Shown here: in pieces, positions 54,927-62,713 of the stretch
Numbering within the stretch: the stretch's first letter is position 1
How the letters are laid out: each line of letters begins with the position of its first letter
DNA from: CAVURS01 sp963795385
GTDB lineage: Bacteria > Actinomycetota > Actinomycetes > Actinomycetales > CAVURS01
Assembly: GCA_963795385.1 (NCBI GenBank)
Contig: CAWCHK010000003.1
Location: 62,001-126,000 of the forward strand
DNA: 64,000 nt
Direction of reading: 5' to 3'
The notes under the pieces: generated by a model
What the model was told of the DNA's origin: nothing
Database searches by the model: none
What the model saw: only the letters and a program-made list of their open reading frames with translations
Position numbers and translations under genes: made by a program

Positions 54927-55612
54927 ATGAGCATCATGACTGGACCTGCGACCACGCCGGCTCCCGCGCCGCCGGAGGCTCTCGCGACAGAGGCCGTGTC
55001 CGGCAACTGACAGCCGCAGGCGCGTCCTACTGCTTGCCGGCGGCGGGCTTGCCCTGCTGCTGGTCGCCGGCGCTCGCGTACTTCTTTCTGCTCGGCGGGT
55101 CGGACACTCCGGCGCCGTCGGCGGCATTGCCGGCCCCCGGCGCCGAGCTAAACCCAGCCCGTCCGCGGCGGTCCCGGCGCAGAAGCCGCTGAAGACCTTC
55201 GCTGGCAAGACGGCCAAGAACCCGTTCCACGTGCTGGTTCAGCCGAAGGCGGCACCAGCACCACGAGCGGCACCACGTCAACGGGCAGCACACGGGGACC
55301 GTCGAGCTCGACACGACGACCGGCGGGACCAACACCACCACGACGACCACCACTCCTCCGGCGACGTCGAGCGTGCCGCTGACCCTCGTCCTCACCGGCG
55401 TCGACACGAAGGGCGCCGACTTCACCATCCAGACGGGCACCAGCAAGACCAAGAAGCCGTACTCGCCCTCCATCGGCGACTCGTTCGGCACGTACTTCAA
55501 GCTCAACGGCGTCGTCTCCGACCTGTCGGGCAAGCCGCAGTGCGGGCTGATCGAGTACGGCGACACGTCCTTCACGCTCTGCAAGGGCGCACCGACGTTG
55601 AAGATCCAGTAG
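54927..55612 (+). pseudogene. PilP-like pilus assembly protein (frameshifted)
   Basis: The last gene of the pilMNO group. A short cytoplasmic part (SIMTGPATTPAPAPPEALAT) precedes a helix (LAGGGLALLLVAGALAYFFLL read across frames), a Pro/Ser/Thr-rich linker, and a C-terminal domain with SVPLTLVLTGVDTKGADFTI and YSPSIGDSFGTYFKLNGVV, ending KGAPTLKIQ at 55612. The last domain is beta-rich, similar in size to PilP; the assignment rests on position. At least three shifts occur before 55370. This is where the error-rich stretch ends. Confidence 0.6.
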
Positions 55613-55635
55613 AGTCCCACCCCGCTGGCAGTCCT

Positions 55636-55669
55636 GAGGCCGGTCCTCCCGCATGGGAGGATCGGCCTC
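55636..55669 (+). promoter_or_regulatory. Hairpin hiding the aroC ribosome binding site
   Basis: GAGGCCGGTCCTCCC (55636-55650), loop GCAT, and GGGAGGATCGGCCTC (55655-55669) form a 15-bp stem with one G-U pair, ending one base before the aroC ATG at 55670. The Shine-Dalgarno sequence GGGAGG (55655-55660) is inside the right arm. It may be a terminator for the pilus operon, a translational switch for aroC, or both. Confidence 0.7.
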
Positions 55670-56866
55670 ATGCTTCGCTGGATCACCGCGGGCGAGTCAC
55701 ACGGGCCCGCGCTCGTCGCTGTGCTCGAAGGCCTGCCCGCCGACGTCTCCATCACCACTGACGACATCGGCGCCGCGCTGGCCCGACGCCGGCTGGGCTA
55801 CGGCCGCGGCGCGCGGATGGCCTTCGAGCAGGACGCGGTCGAGGTCCTCGGCGGCGTGCGCCATGGCCGGACCCTCGGCAGCCCGATCGCGATCCGGGTC
55901 GGCAACACCGAGTGGCCCAAGTGGGAGCGGGTCATGAGTGCCGACCCGGTGCCTGCGGCCGAGCTGGCCGAGCTGGCCCGCAACGCACCGCTCACCCGCC
56001 CTCGACCGGGCCATGCCGACCTCGTGGGCATGCAGAAGTACGGGTTCGACGACGCGCGACCGGTGCTCGAGCGGGCGAGCGCCCGGGAGACCGCGGCCCG
56101 GGTCGCGCTCGGCGCGGTGGCGGCGGCGTACCTCGAGCAGGCGTTCGGCATCCGTCTCGTCTCGCACACGGTCTCGGTGGGCACGGCGGCAGTGGCCGAG
56201 GGCAGCGAGCTCCCCGGTCCCGATGACGTCGAGGCCCTGGACGCCGACCAGTTGCGGGCCTTCGACCGCGACGCATCGGCCCGGATGGTCGAGGAGGTCG
56301 AGGCCGCCCGCCGCGACGGCGACACCCTCGGCGGTGTCGTCGAGGTGCTGGCCTACGGGCTGCCGCCCGGGCTGGGCAGTCACGTGCACTGGGACCGGCG
56401 GCTGGACTCCCGGCTCGCCGGTGCCCTGATGGGGATCCAGGCGATCAAGGGCGTCGAGGTCGGCGACGGCTTCACGACGGCGGCCCGCCGCGGCTCGCAG
56501 GCGCACGACGAGATCGAGCATGCCCCGGACGGCACGCTGCGCCGCCGGTCCGGCCGCGCAGGTGGGACCGAGGGTGGGATGAGCACCGGTGACGTCCTGC
56601 GGGTCCGGGCTGCCATGAAGCCCATCTCGACGGTCCCGCGCGCGCTGGACACGGTCGACGTGGCGAGCGGGGAGCCGGCCAAGGCGATCAACCAGCGCTC
56701 CGACGTGTGCGCTGTGCCGGCGGCCGGGGTCGTCGCCGAGGCCATGGTGGCGCTCGTGCTCGCCGACGCGTGCCTGGAGAAGTTCGGCGGAGACTCCGTG
56801 GCGGAGAGCGCGCGCAACCACCGCGCCTACCTCGACGCCGTACCAGAAGCGTTGCGGGCGTGGTGA
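55670..56866 (+). CDS. aroC: Chorismate synthase
   Basis: Final enzyme of the shikimate pathway (398 residues), making chorismate from EPSP with reduced FMN. The N-terminal WITAGESHGPALVAVLEG signature, the GRGARM and RASARETAARVALGAVA motifs, and MKPISTVPRALDTVD are present. ATG 55670 abuts a strong hairpin. GTGA overlap with aroK shows an aroC-aroK-aroB operon. The reading frame is intact. Confidence 0.96.
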   Translation: MLRWITAGESHGPALVAVLEGLPADVSITTDDIGAALARRRLGYGRGARMAFEQDAVEVLGGVRHGRTLGSPIAIRVGNTEWPKWERVMSADPVPAAELAELARNAPLTRPRPGHADLVGMQKYGFDDARPVLERASARETAARVALGAVAAAYLEQAFGIRLVSHTVSVGTAAVAEGSELPGPDDVEALDADQLRAFDRDASARMVEEVEAARRDGDTLGGVVEVLAYGLPPGLGSHVHWDRRLDSRLAGALMGIQAIKGVEVGDGFTTAARRGSQAHDEIEHAPDGTLRRRSGRAGGTEGGMSTGDVLRVRAAMKPISTVPRALDTVDVASGEPAKAINQRSDVCAVPAAGVVAEAMVALVLADACLEKFGGDSVAESARNHRAYLDAVPEALRAW

Positions 56867-57404
56867 GCTCGTCTCCGACCCGGCCGCGGGTGGTCCTCAT
56901 CGGCCCGCCGGGCTCGGGCAAGAGCACCGCCGCGGTGGCCGTCGCGGAGCGGTTGGGGCTGCCGGCCCGCGACACGGACGACGATGTCGAGGCGGTTGCT
57001 GGGCGGACCGTTGCGGAGATCTTCGTCGAGGAGGGTGAGTCGCGGTTCCGCGAGCTCGAGCACGCGGCGGTCATCGAGGCCCTGTCGTCGCACGACGGCG
57101 TCCTCGCTCTCGGCGGGGGGCTGTGCTCGACCCGCGCACCGAGGCCGCCCTGGCCGGGCACACGGTCGTCTTCCTCGACGTCGGGATCGCCGACGCCGCA
57201 ACGCGAGTCGGCTTCAACAAGGAGCGCCCGCTCCTGATGATGAACCCTCGCGCGCAGTGGGTGGCCCTCATGGAGGGCCGTCGCGCGACGTACGAGCGGG
57301 TCGCGACCGTCCGGGTCGACACGGCCGGCCGTACCCCGGCGGAGGTGGCCGACGCGATCGAGCAGGCTCTCGTCCGGATCGAGTCGGAGCGCTCGGCCGG
57401 ATGA
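56863..57404 (+). pseudogene. aroK: Shikimate kinase (one frameshift)
   Basis: Phosphorylates shikimate at O3. The P-loop GPPGSGKSTAAVAVAERLGL (about residues 14-33), the substrate-binding RDTDDDVEAVAGRTVAEIF and RFRELEH are in the first frame. The frame breaks at a run of six Gs (57115-57120); restoring one G gives ALGGGAVLDPRTEAALAGH and continues to the end at 57404 with FNKERPLLMMNPR. Corrected length is about 180 residues. A homopolymer sequencing error is the simplest explanation. Confidence 0.92.
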
Positions 57405-58486
57405 GCGGGACCACGCGGATCGCGGTCGGCGCCGGACCGGCGGCGTACGACGTCGTCATCGGATCAGGGCTCGAGGGCCTGCTGCCGGGCATCCTGGGTG
57501 ACCAGCCCCGACGGGTGCTCGTCGTCCACCCGGAAGCCCTCTCCGGGCGCGGCCTGGCGGTACGGGATGAGCTGCGGCGCAACGGGTTCGACGCTTCGGC
57601 CGCCCAGCTGCCGGAGGGGGAGTCGGCGAAGACCGCCGAGGTGGCGGCGAGGCTGTGGGGGGTCCTCGGCCAGGCGGGCTTCACCCGGACGGACGCCCTC
57701 GTCGCCGTCGGAGGTGGGGCCACCACCGACCTCGCGGGCTTCGTGGCAGCGACCTGGCTGCGCGGCGTACCGGTCGTGCATCTGCCGACGACGCTGCTGG
57801 GCATGGTCGACGCCGCGGTCGGCGGCAAGACGGCCATCAACACGGCCGAGGGCAAGAACCTGGTCGGATCGTTCCACCCGCCGCTGGCCGTCGTGTGCGA
57901 CCTCGCGACCCTGAAGACGTTGCCGCGCAAGGACTTCACCGCTGGACTCGCCGAGGTCGTCAAGTGCGGGTTCGTCGCCGACCCTGTCATCCTGGACCTG
58001 ATCGAGGCCGACCCGGAGGCGGCGGCCAGCTGGGACGGCGCGGTCGTGCGCGAGCTGGTCGAGCGCAGCATCCAGGTCAAGGCCGATGTCGTGACCGCCG
58101 ATCTGCGGGAGGCGAACCTGCGCGAGGTGCTCAACTACGGCCACACGTTCGGCCACGCGATCGAGCAGGTCGAGGGCTACACCTGGCGACACGGGGAGGC
58201 CGTGTCGGTCGGCCTGGCCTTCGTCGCCGAGCTGGCCCGGCTGGCCGGTCGCCTGGACGCCGGTGTGGCCGGGCGGCACCACGAGGTGCTCGGCCGCCTC
58301 GGGCTGCCGACGACCTATGCCGCCGGCCGCTGGGACGCCCTGCTGGAGGCGATGCGGCGGGACAAGAAGGCCCGCGGCGACCGGCTCCGGTTCGTCGTGC
58401 TGGACGGCCTGGCGCGGCCCGGCCGACTCGAGGGCCCGGACGAGGCCCTCCTGCGCGCCGCCTACGCCGCCGTCTCGACCGCCTGA
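57401..58486 (+). CDS. aroB: 3-dehydroquinate synthase
   Basis: Converts DAHP to 3-dehydroquinate with NAD and zinc (361 residues). Conserved segments include AVGGGATTDLAGFVAATWLR, PTTLLGMVDAAVGGKTAIN, KNLVGSFHPP, EVVKCGFV, LNYGHTFGHAIE with zinc-binding His, and RHGEAVSVGL. ATG 57401 overlaps aroK. It starts the common pathway that aroQ, aroE, aroK and aroC continue in this window. Confidence 0.96.
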   Translation: MSGTTRIAVGAGPAAYDVVIGSGLEGLLPGILGDQPRRVLVVHPEALSGRGLAVRDELRRNGFDASAAQLPEGESAKTAEVAARLWGVLGQAGFTRTDALVAVGGGATTDLAGFVAATWLRGVPVVHLPTTLLGMVDAAVGGKTAINTAEGKNLVGSFHPPLAVVCDLATLKTLPRKDFTAGLAEVVKCGFVADPVILDLIEADPEAAASWDGAVVRELVERSIQVKADVVTADLREANLREVLNYGHTFGHAIEQVEGYTWRHGEAVSVGLAFVAELARLAGRLDAGVAGRHHEVLGRLGLPTTYAAGRWDALLEAMRRDKKARGDRLRFVVLDGLARPGRLEGPDEALLRAAYAAVSTA

Positions 58487-58545
58487 CCGCCCGTCCGCCC
58501 GACCGCCGGGCCGTCCGGCCGACCGCCGGCCGACCGGCCCACCGG

Positions 58546-58609
58546 CCGGAGGGCAGAAGCCGGGTCTGATCGCCCGGAGCTCGCTCCGCGGACCGTTTCT
58601 GCCATCCGG
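58546..58609. repeat. 64-base element flanking the AbiEi/DUF559 gene, copy 1
   Basis: The ends CCGGAGGGCAGAAG and TTTCTGCCATCCGG are inverted repeats with one mismatch. Inside is a small hairpin, CGGAG CTCG CTCCG. The preceding 55 bases are low-complexity CCGACCGCCGG-type repeats. The same terminal sequences with the same 64-base length recur at 59542. Confidence 0.65.
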
Positions 58610-58667
58610 TCCGCCCCTCTGTGGATAGACCGATCCCGCCGCGCAGGGCAGGCCGCAGACTCGGGCG

Positions 58668-59618
58668 ATGGCTGGCCTCGACGTCGTCGACGTGATGCGT
58701 CGAGTCGACGGGACCGCACGAACGGGGTCACTCGTCGCTCTCTGCGGCCGTCCGGCCCTGCTCCGGGCAATCGCTGGCGGAACCATCATGCGCGTCGCCC
58801 GTGGTCGCTACGCGCTGGCCGACTGCCCTGACCCATGGGTCACGGCGCATCGCCTCGACGCTGTCGTCTCCCACGCCAGCGCGGCTCAGGTGTGGGGGCT
58901 CGGCGTCCTGTCGGCCCCGGTCGTCCCGCACGTCATCGTCGGACGGCATCGTCACGACCTCGCACGCGTCCCGGCCGCCGTGCACTGGGCCAACCTCGCC
59001 CCGCAGGAAATGGATGGGCGGCTGCGCGTCACGACGCCTCTGCGAACCGTGCTGGACTGCGCGCGAGCGTTGCCGTTCGCCGACGCACTCGCCATTGCCG
59101 ACTCGGCCCTCCGCTCCGCCCTCGTCGGTGGGAGCGAGCTGCGCGCGGCGGCCCTCGGGCTGCGGGGGGCGGGGCGGCGGAGGGTCCTGCGGGTGGCGAT
59201 GTCGGCCGACGGGAGAGCTGCCAGCCCGCTGGAGTCGGCGATGAGGTCGGTGTTCATCGAGGCGCAGATCTCGGGGTTCGAGCCGCAGCTCGTCGTGCGG
59301 GACGGACCCTTCTACGCGCGCGTCGACCTGGGGGACGCGGCGCGCCGGATCGTGGCGGAGGCGGACAGCTTCGAACATCACGGCCATCGGGCCGCCCTGG
59401 CCCGGGACTGCCGCCGGTACACCGAGCTCGTCATCCGGGGTTGGCGGGTTCTTCGGTTTGCCTGGGAAGACGTGATGTTCGACCGGGCCTGGGTGGTCGA
59501 GGCCGTCCAGGCCGCGGTCGAAGGGTCGGCCCATCGCCCGGCCGGAGGGCAGAAGTCCCCGCTCTCCCGTCGGGCCCTCGGCGGAGGTGAGGTTCGGCCA
59601 TCCGGTCGGTCGGCATGA
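58668..59618 (+). CDS. AbiEi-like domain with DUF559 (Vsr-like) domain
   Basis: A 316-residue protein with an N-terminal winged-helix segment like type IV antitoxin AbiEi (GRPALLRAIAGGTIMRVARG followed by RYALADCPDP) and a C-terminal DUF559 domain related to very-short-patch endonucleases (FYARVDLGDAARRIVAEADS and FEHHGHRAALARDCRR). In the latter, Asp, Glu-x-Asp and His are consistent with a PD-(D/E)xK site. Such proteins are frequent and strain-variable in actinobacteria; no toxin partner is adjacent. The last 26 codons lie in the second 64-base element. Function unknown. Confidence 0.78.
   Translation: MAGLDVVDVMRRVDGTARTGSLVALCGRPALLRAIAGGTIMRVARGRYALADCPDPWVTAHRLDAVVSHASAAQVWGLGVLSAPVVPHVIVGRHRHDLARVPAAVHWANLAPQEMDGRLRVTTPLRTVLDCARALPFADALAIADSALRSALVGGSELRAAALGLRGAGRRRVLRVAMSADGRAASPLESAMRSVFIEAQISGFEPQLVVRDGPFYARVDLGDAARRIVAEADSFEHHGHRAALARDCRRYTELVIRGWRVLRFAWEDVMFDRAWVVEAVQAAVEGSAHRPAGGQKSPLSRRALGGGEVRPSGRSA
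59542..59605. repeat. 64-base element flanking the AbiEi/DUF559 gene, copy 2
   Basis: Identical to copy 1 in the first 14 bases (CCGGAGGGCAGAAG) and 11 of the last 14 (ending GCCATCCGG, followed by TC in both). The 36 internal bases differ. Here the element codes for the C-terminus of the upstream protein, so its insertion may have changed the tail. Confidence 0.65.
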
Positions 59619-59658
59619 GTCCGCCGAGCGAGGGGCGCTGGCCGCCTATGCTCGGCGG

Positions 59659-60108
59659 ATGCGCCGCGTCCTGGTCCTCAACGGGCCCAACCTCGGCCGG
59701 CTGGGCTCGCGCGAGCCGGACGTCTACGGCAGCACCTCCTACGCCGACCTGGCGGACACCTGCCGGACGCTCGGCGCCGAGCTGGAGCTGGACGTCGAGG
59801 TCCGGCAGACCGACGACGAGGCCGAGCTGATCGGCTGGCTGCACGAGGCGGTCGACGCGCAGACCGACGTCGTCCTCAACCCGGCGGCCTTCACGCACTA
59901 CTCCTACGCGACGCGGGACGCCTGCGCGATGGTGACCGCCGCCGGGCTCGCGCTGATCGAGGTGCACCTCACCAACCCCTTGGCCCGCGAGGCATTCCGG
60001 CACACCAGCGTCGTCGGCGGCGTGGCCACGGGCACCATCGCCGGCTTCGGCGTCGACTCCTACCTGCTGGCGCTGCAGGCTGTGGCCGCCCGGGCGACGA
60101 CGGCCTGA
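59659..60108 (+). CDS. aroQ: 3-dehydroquinate dehydratase, type II
   Basis: Type II dehydroquinase (149 residues), dodecameric, forming 3-dehydroshikimate. The signature LVLNGPNLGRLGSREPDVYG includes the catalytic Tyr; HEAVDAQTDVVLNPAAFTHY and VEVHLTNP-like IEVHLTNPLAREAFRHTS contain the catalytic His and substrate-binding Arg. ATG 59659 gives the normal start MRRVLVLNGPN. It is separated from aroB by the AbiEi/DUF559 gene and its elements. Confidence 0.95.
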   Translation: MRRVLVLNGPNLGRLGSREPDVYGSTSYADLADTCRTLGAELELDVEVRQTDDEAELIGWLHEAVDAQTDVVLNPAAFTHYSYATRDACAMVTAAGLALIEVHLTNPLAREAFRHTSVVGGVATGTIAGFGVDSYLLALQAVAARATTA

Positions 60109-60116
60109 ACGCGGCG

Positions 60117-60656
60117 TTGACGGCGCCGCGGCCGGCGACCCCCGGCGACCTGGACGCGATGGCTCGACTCTGGAACGCCGCGGACGTCCAGCGCCGCGTC
60201 ACGACGGGCGTCCTGGTCGACGCAGCCCCCGAGCTGCAGGAGCGCTGGCGGGCCCTGCTCGCGGCGTACTTGCACGATCCCAGCGCCGACGCGCTCGTGC
60301 TCGACGTAGACAGACCCGCGACTGCCGGTGATCCGACCGCCGCGGTCAGCGCGATGATCGTTGGCCTGGCCGCCCGCGCTGACGAAGGGGGCAGCACCGA
60401 CCCGGTGCCCGGCCTGCTGCACGTCACGATGGTCGCGACCCGCCGGTCTGACTGGGGCCGGGGCTCGGCGACGAGGCTGCTGACCACCCTGCTTGAGCGG
60501 GCCGGGTCCCGAGGCTTCACCGATGCGCAGCTGTGGACGCATGCCGCCAACGACCGCGCGGTGAGCCTCTACGGGCGCCTCGGATTCGTCCGCAGCGGCC
60601 GCTCCAAGGTGGACATCGACGGCGAGACGCAGGTCCACCTGCAGCGGCGGATCTGA
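60117..60656 (+). CDS. GNAT family N-acetyltransferase
   Basis: A 179-residue acetyltransferase. The acetyl-CoA segment is RRSDWGRGSATRLLTTLLER and motif B is HAANDRAVSLYGRLGFVRSG. It starts at TTG 60117, nine bases after the aroQ stop, without a strong ribosome binding site, so coupling is likely. Many actinobacteria have an Xaa-Pro peptidase gene between aroQ and efp; this acetyltransferase occupies that place. Substrate unknown. Confidence 0.85.
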   Translation: MTAPRPATPGDLDAMARLWNAADVQRRVTTGVLVDAAPELQERWRALLAAYLHDPSADALVLDVDRPATAGDPTAAVSAMIVGLAARADEGGSTDPVPGLLHVTMVATRRSDWGRGSATRLLTTLLERAGSRGFTDAQLWTHAANDRAVSLYGRLGFVRSGRSKVDIDGETQVHLQRRI

Positions 60657-60766
60657 CTGCGGCCGTACCCGGCCGGTAGCATGAGCCCGATCCCCCGATC
60701 CCCCGAACGACCGATGACCCCCGCGTGCCCGCACCACGGCGCCGCGGCAACCGAGGAAGCGACGAC

Positions 60767-61327
60767 GTGGCCACCACCAACGACCTGAAGAACGGCATCG
60801 TGCTCAACCTGGACGGCCAGCTGTGGGCCGTCGTGGAGTTCCAGCACGTCAAGCCCGGCAAGGGCGGTGCCTTCGTCCGCACGAAGCTCAAGAACGTGCT
60901 CTCGGGCAAGGTCGTCGACCGGACCTTCAACGCCGGCACGAGGGTCGACACCGCCACCGTCGACAAGCGCGACATGCAGTACCTCTACAAGGACGGCACC
61001 GACTTCATCTTCATGGATTCCTCGTCCTACGAGCAGATCCCGGTCGCCGAGGTCACGGTCGGCGACGCCTCGCACTTCCTGCTCGAGAACCAGACGGCCA
61101 CCGTCGCGACCCACGAGGGCGTGCCGCTCTACGTCGAGCTGCCGACGTCCGTCGTCCTGGAGATCACCTACACCGAGCCCGGGCTGCAGGGCGACCGCTC
61201 CACCGGCGGCACGAAGCCGGCGACGCTGGAGACCGGCTACGACATCCAGGTGCCCCTGTTCCTCGAGACCGGCACCAAGGTCAAGGTCGACACCCGGTCC
61301 GGGGACTACCTCGGCCGGGTCAGCTGA
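60767..61327 (+). CDS. efp: Elongation factor P
   Basis: EF-P (186 residues), relieving ribosome stalling at polyproline. Domain I begins TTNDLKNGIVLNLDGQLWAV; the loop with the tip lysine is HVKPGKGGAFVRTK. GTG 60767 gives MATTNDLK, the typical actinobacterial start, with GAGGAAGC upstream. Followed by nusB after 20 bases, as in Streptomyces efp-nusB-bldD. Confidence 0.96.
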   Translation: MATTNDLKNGIVLNLDGQLWAVVEFQHVKPGKGGAFVRTKLKNVLSGKVVDRTFNAGTRVDTATVDKRDMQYLYKDGTDFIFMDSSSYEQIPVAEVTVGDASHFLLENQTATVATHEGVPLYVELPTSVVLEITYTEPGLQGDRSTGGTKPATLETGYDIQVPLFLETGTKVKVDTRSGDYLGRVS

Positions 61328-61347
61328 TCGGCGGCTGAACCCACCTC

Positions 61348-61758
61348 ATGCCGGCCCGGACCAAGGCCCGCAAGCGCGCCCTCGACGTGCTCTTCGAGGC
61401 CGAGCAGCGCGGGCTCGACCCCGTGACCCTGCTCGACCAGCGGGTCGAGACGGCTGACCCTCCCGTCCCGCCGTACGCCGCCGAGCTGGTCCGCGGGGTC
61501 GTCGCCCACCGCGAGCGGCTGGACGAGCTGATCTCGACGTACACCCAGAGCTGGCCGCTGGAGCGGATGCCGTCGGTCGACCGGGCGGTCCTGCGGCTGG
61601 GCGCCTTCGAGCTGCTGTTCGTGGACGACGTGCCGGACGCGGTTGCGCTCAGTGAGGCCGTCCTGCTCGCCCGGCAGCTGTCGACCGACGACTCCCCGGC
61701 GTTCGTCAACGGGCTGCTGGGCCGGCTGCTGACCCTGAAGCCGACGCTCTCGCTCTGA
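61348..61758 (+). CDS. nusB: Transcription antitermination protein NusB
   Basis: NusB (136 residues), binding boxA RNA with NusE/S10 in rRNA antitermination. All-helical, with ARTKARKRALDVLFEAEQRG at the N-terminus, LERMPSVDRAVLRLGAFELL and VALSEAVLLARQLSTDDSPA, all family-typical. It converges with bldD; the 110-base gap between has GC-rich inverted segments that could terminate both, though no single clear hairpin is picked out. Confidence 0.94.
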   Translation: MPARTKARKRALDVLFEAEQRGLDPVTLLDQRVETADPPVPPYAAELVRGVVAHRERLDELISTYTQSWPLERMPSVDRAVLRLGAFELLFVDDVPDAVALSEAVLLARQLSTDDSPAFVNGLLGRLLTLKPTLSL

Positions 61759-61868
61759 CTCGACAGCGGCCCGGCGACCGCGCGGAGCTTACGCTGCGTG
61801 CGCGGCCGGCCGGGCCGGTAGGTCGTGCGGTCGACGGACGGTGAGCCCGCCGGCCGGTGATGCGCCGG

Positions 61869-62378
61869 TCAGGCCTCGGGGTGCATGGTCGCCTCGACGG
61901 CCCGGCGCGCGTCGGCGTCCAGGACCCCCCAGGTGATCAGCTCGTCGGCCAGCGCGGCCGGCGGCATGTCGTAGATGACGGCCAGTGTCCGTAGGTCGTC
62001 CTGCCGGATCGAGAGCACCTTGCCGTTGTAGTCGCCGCGCTGGCCCTGGATTGTCGCGGCATAACGGGCAAGCGGCCCGGCCCGCTCGGCCGGGACCGAC
62101 CCCAGGGCCTCGAGGTCGATGACGAGTCGCGGCGGTGCCTCGACGACGGTGCCACCACCGGCATCCGGCAGCAGCGCGCCGACCGGCACTCCGTAGAAGT
62201 CGGCCAGCTCGGCCAGCCGCTGGACCGTGACCGCACGGTCGCCCCGCTCGTAGCTGCCCACGACGACGGCCTTCCAACGGCCGCTCGAGCGCTCTTCGAC
62301 TCCATGGAGTGACATGCCCTGCTGGGTCCGGATGGCGCGCAGCCGGCTACCCAGAGCCCTCGCGTAGTCGGTTGCCAT
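61869..62378 (-). CDS. bldD: Developmental regulator BldD
   Basis: A 169-residue XRE-type repressor. The N-terminal helix-turn-helix is GSRLRAIRTQQGMSLHGVEE and following; the C-terminal c-di-GMP domain contains RGD and, eight residues later, RQDD (QRGDYNGKVLSIRQDD), the signature that binds a tetrameric c-di-GMP. In Streptomyces BldD blocks sporulation genes. ATG 62378 gives the typical start MATDYARALGSRLRA, with GGGAGGG upstream on the minus strand. Its own promoter holds a perfect BldD box. Confidence 0.95.
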   Translation of the reverse strand: MATDYARALGSRLRAIRTQQGMSLHGVEERSSGRWKAVVVGSYERGDRAVTVQRLAELADFYGVPVGALLPDAGGGTVVEAPPRLVIDLEALGSVPAERAGPLARYAATIQGQRGDYNGKVLSIRQDDLRTLAVIYDMPPAALADELITWGVLDADARRAVEATMHPEA

Positions 62379-62452
62379 AAGTCTGATCCCTCCCGTTGAA
62401 CCCACGTCCCTGGTGGGTCCGGCCCGTCGCGGTGACGCACCGTGTTCGCCCC

Positions 62453-62482
62453 ATCGTCACTGAGCGTGATCTGGGCCGTCAA
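62453..62482 (-). promoter_or_regulatory. bldD promoter with BldD box
   Basis: On the minus strand TTGACG (62482-62477) and GACGAT (62458-62453) are spaced by 18 bases. Between them, and touching the -10, TCACGCTCAGTGA (62469-62457) is an exact TNAC-N5-GTNA BldD box. A near match, TGAC-N5-GTGT, lies at 62433-62445 on the plus strand. The arrangement predicts autorepression. Confidence 0.75.
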
Positions 62483-62628
62483 GCCAAACCCGGTAACTGG
62501 CCCCCAACCCGTGCTGGATTAGGGCCAACTGGGTGATGTTTCCTGCAGCCGAAGCATGCTAGGGGGTCCGCCGGGCGACCCGACACGAGGGCGAGCGGAC
62601 CCGCCGTCGGCGTGGGGCCAGGACGCGG

Positions 62629-62713
62629 TACGGTCTCCTCGTCGGCCCTCGGCCGGCATCAGGTGACGTCCTTTAACGACCCGTCCGGTGAGGCGGGGAA
62701 GGAGGTCGGGTCG
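62629..62713 (+). promoter_or_regulatory. pyrR promoter and PyrR-binding leader
   Basis: TACGGT (62629-62634) is a likely -10. The leader contains GTCCTTTAACGACCCGTCCG followed by GTGAGGCGGGGAAGGAGG (62668-62705), which matches the PyrR-binding loop family: a GTCCGGTGAGGC apical part with flanking stems. The Shine-Dalgarno sequence AAGGAGG (62699-62705) pairs with CCTT at 62670, so bound PyrR would block translation when UMP is high. Confidence 0.75.

Noticed and set aside
40440..55370. Programmed frameshifting or genuine decay of the pilus locus
   Set aside because: Breaks occur at unrelated sequences in unrelated genes, including aroE and mltG, without slippery motifs, and corrected proteins are full length with all key residues. 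Sequencing error explains it better.
58668..59618. Complete type IV toxin-antitoxin system
   Set aside because: Only the AbiEi-like antitoxin domain is present and it is fused to a DUF559 domain; no AbiEii nucleotidyltransferase toxin gene lies next to it.
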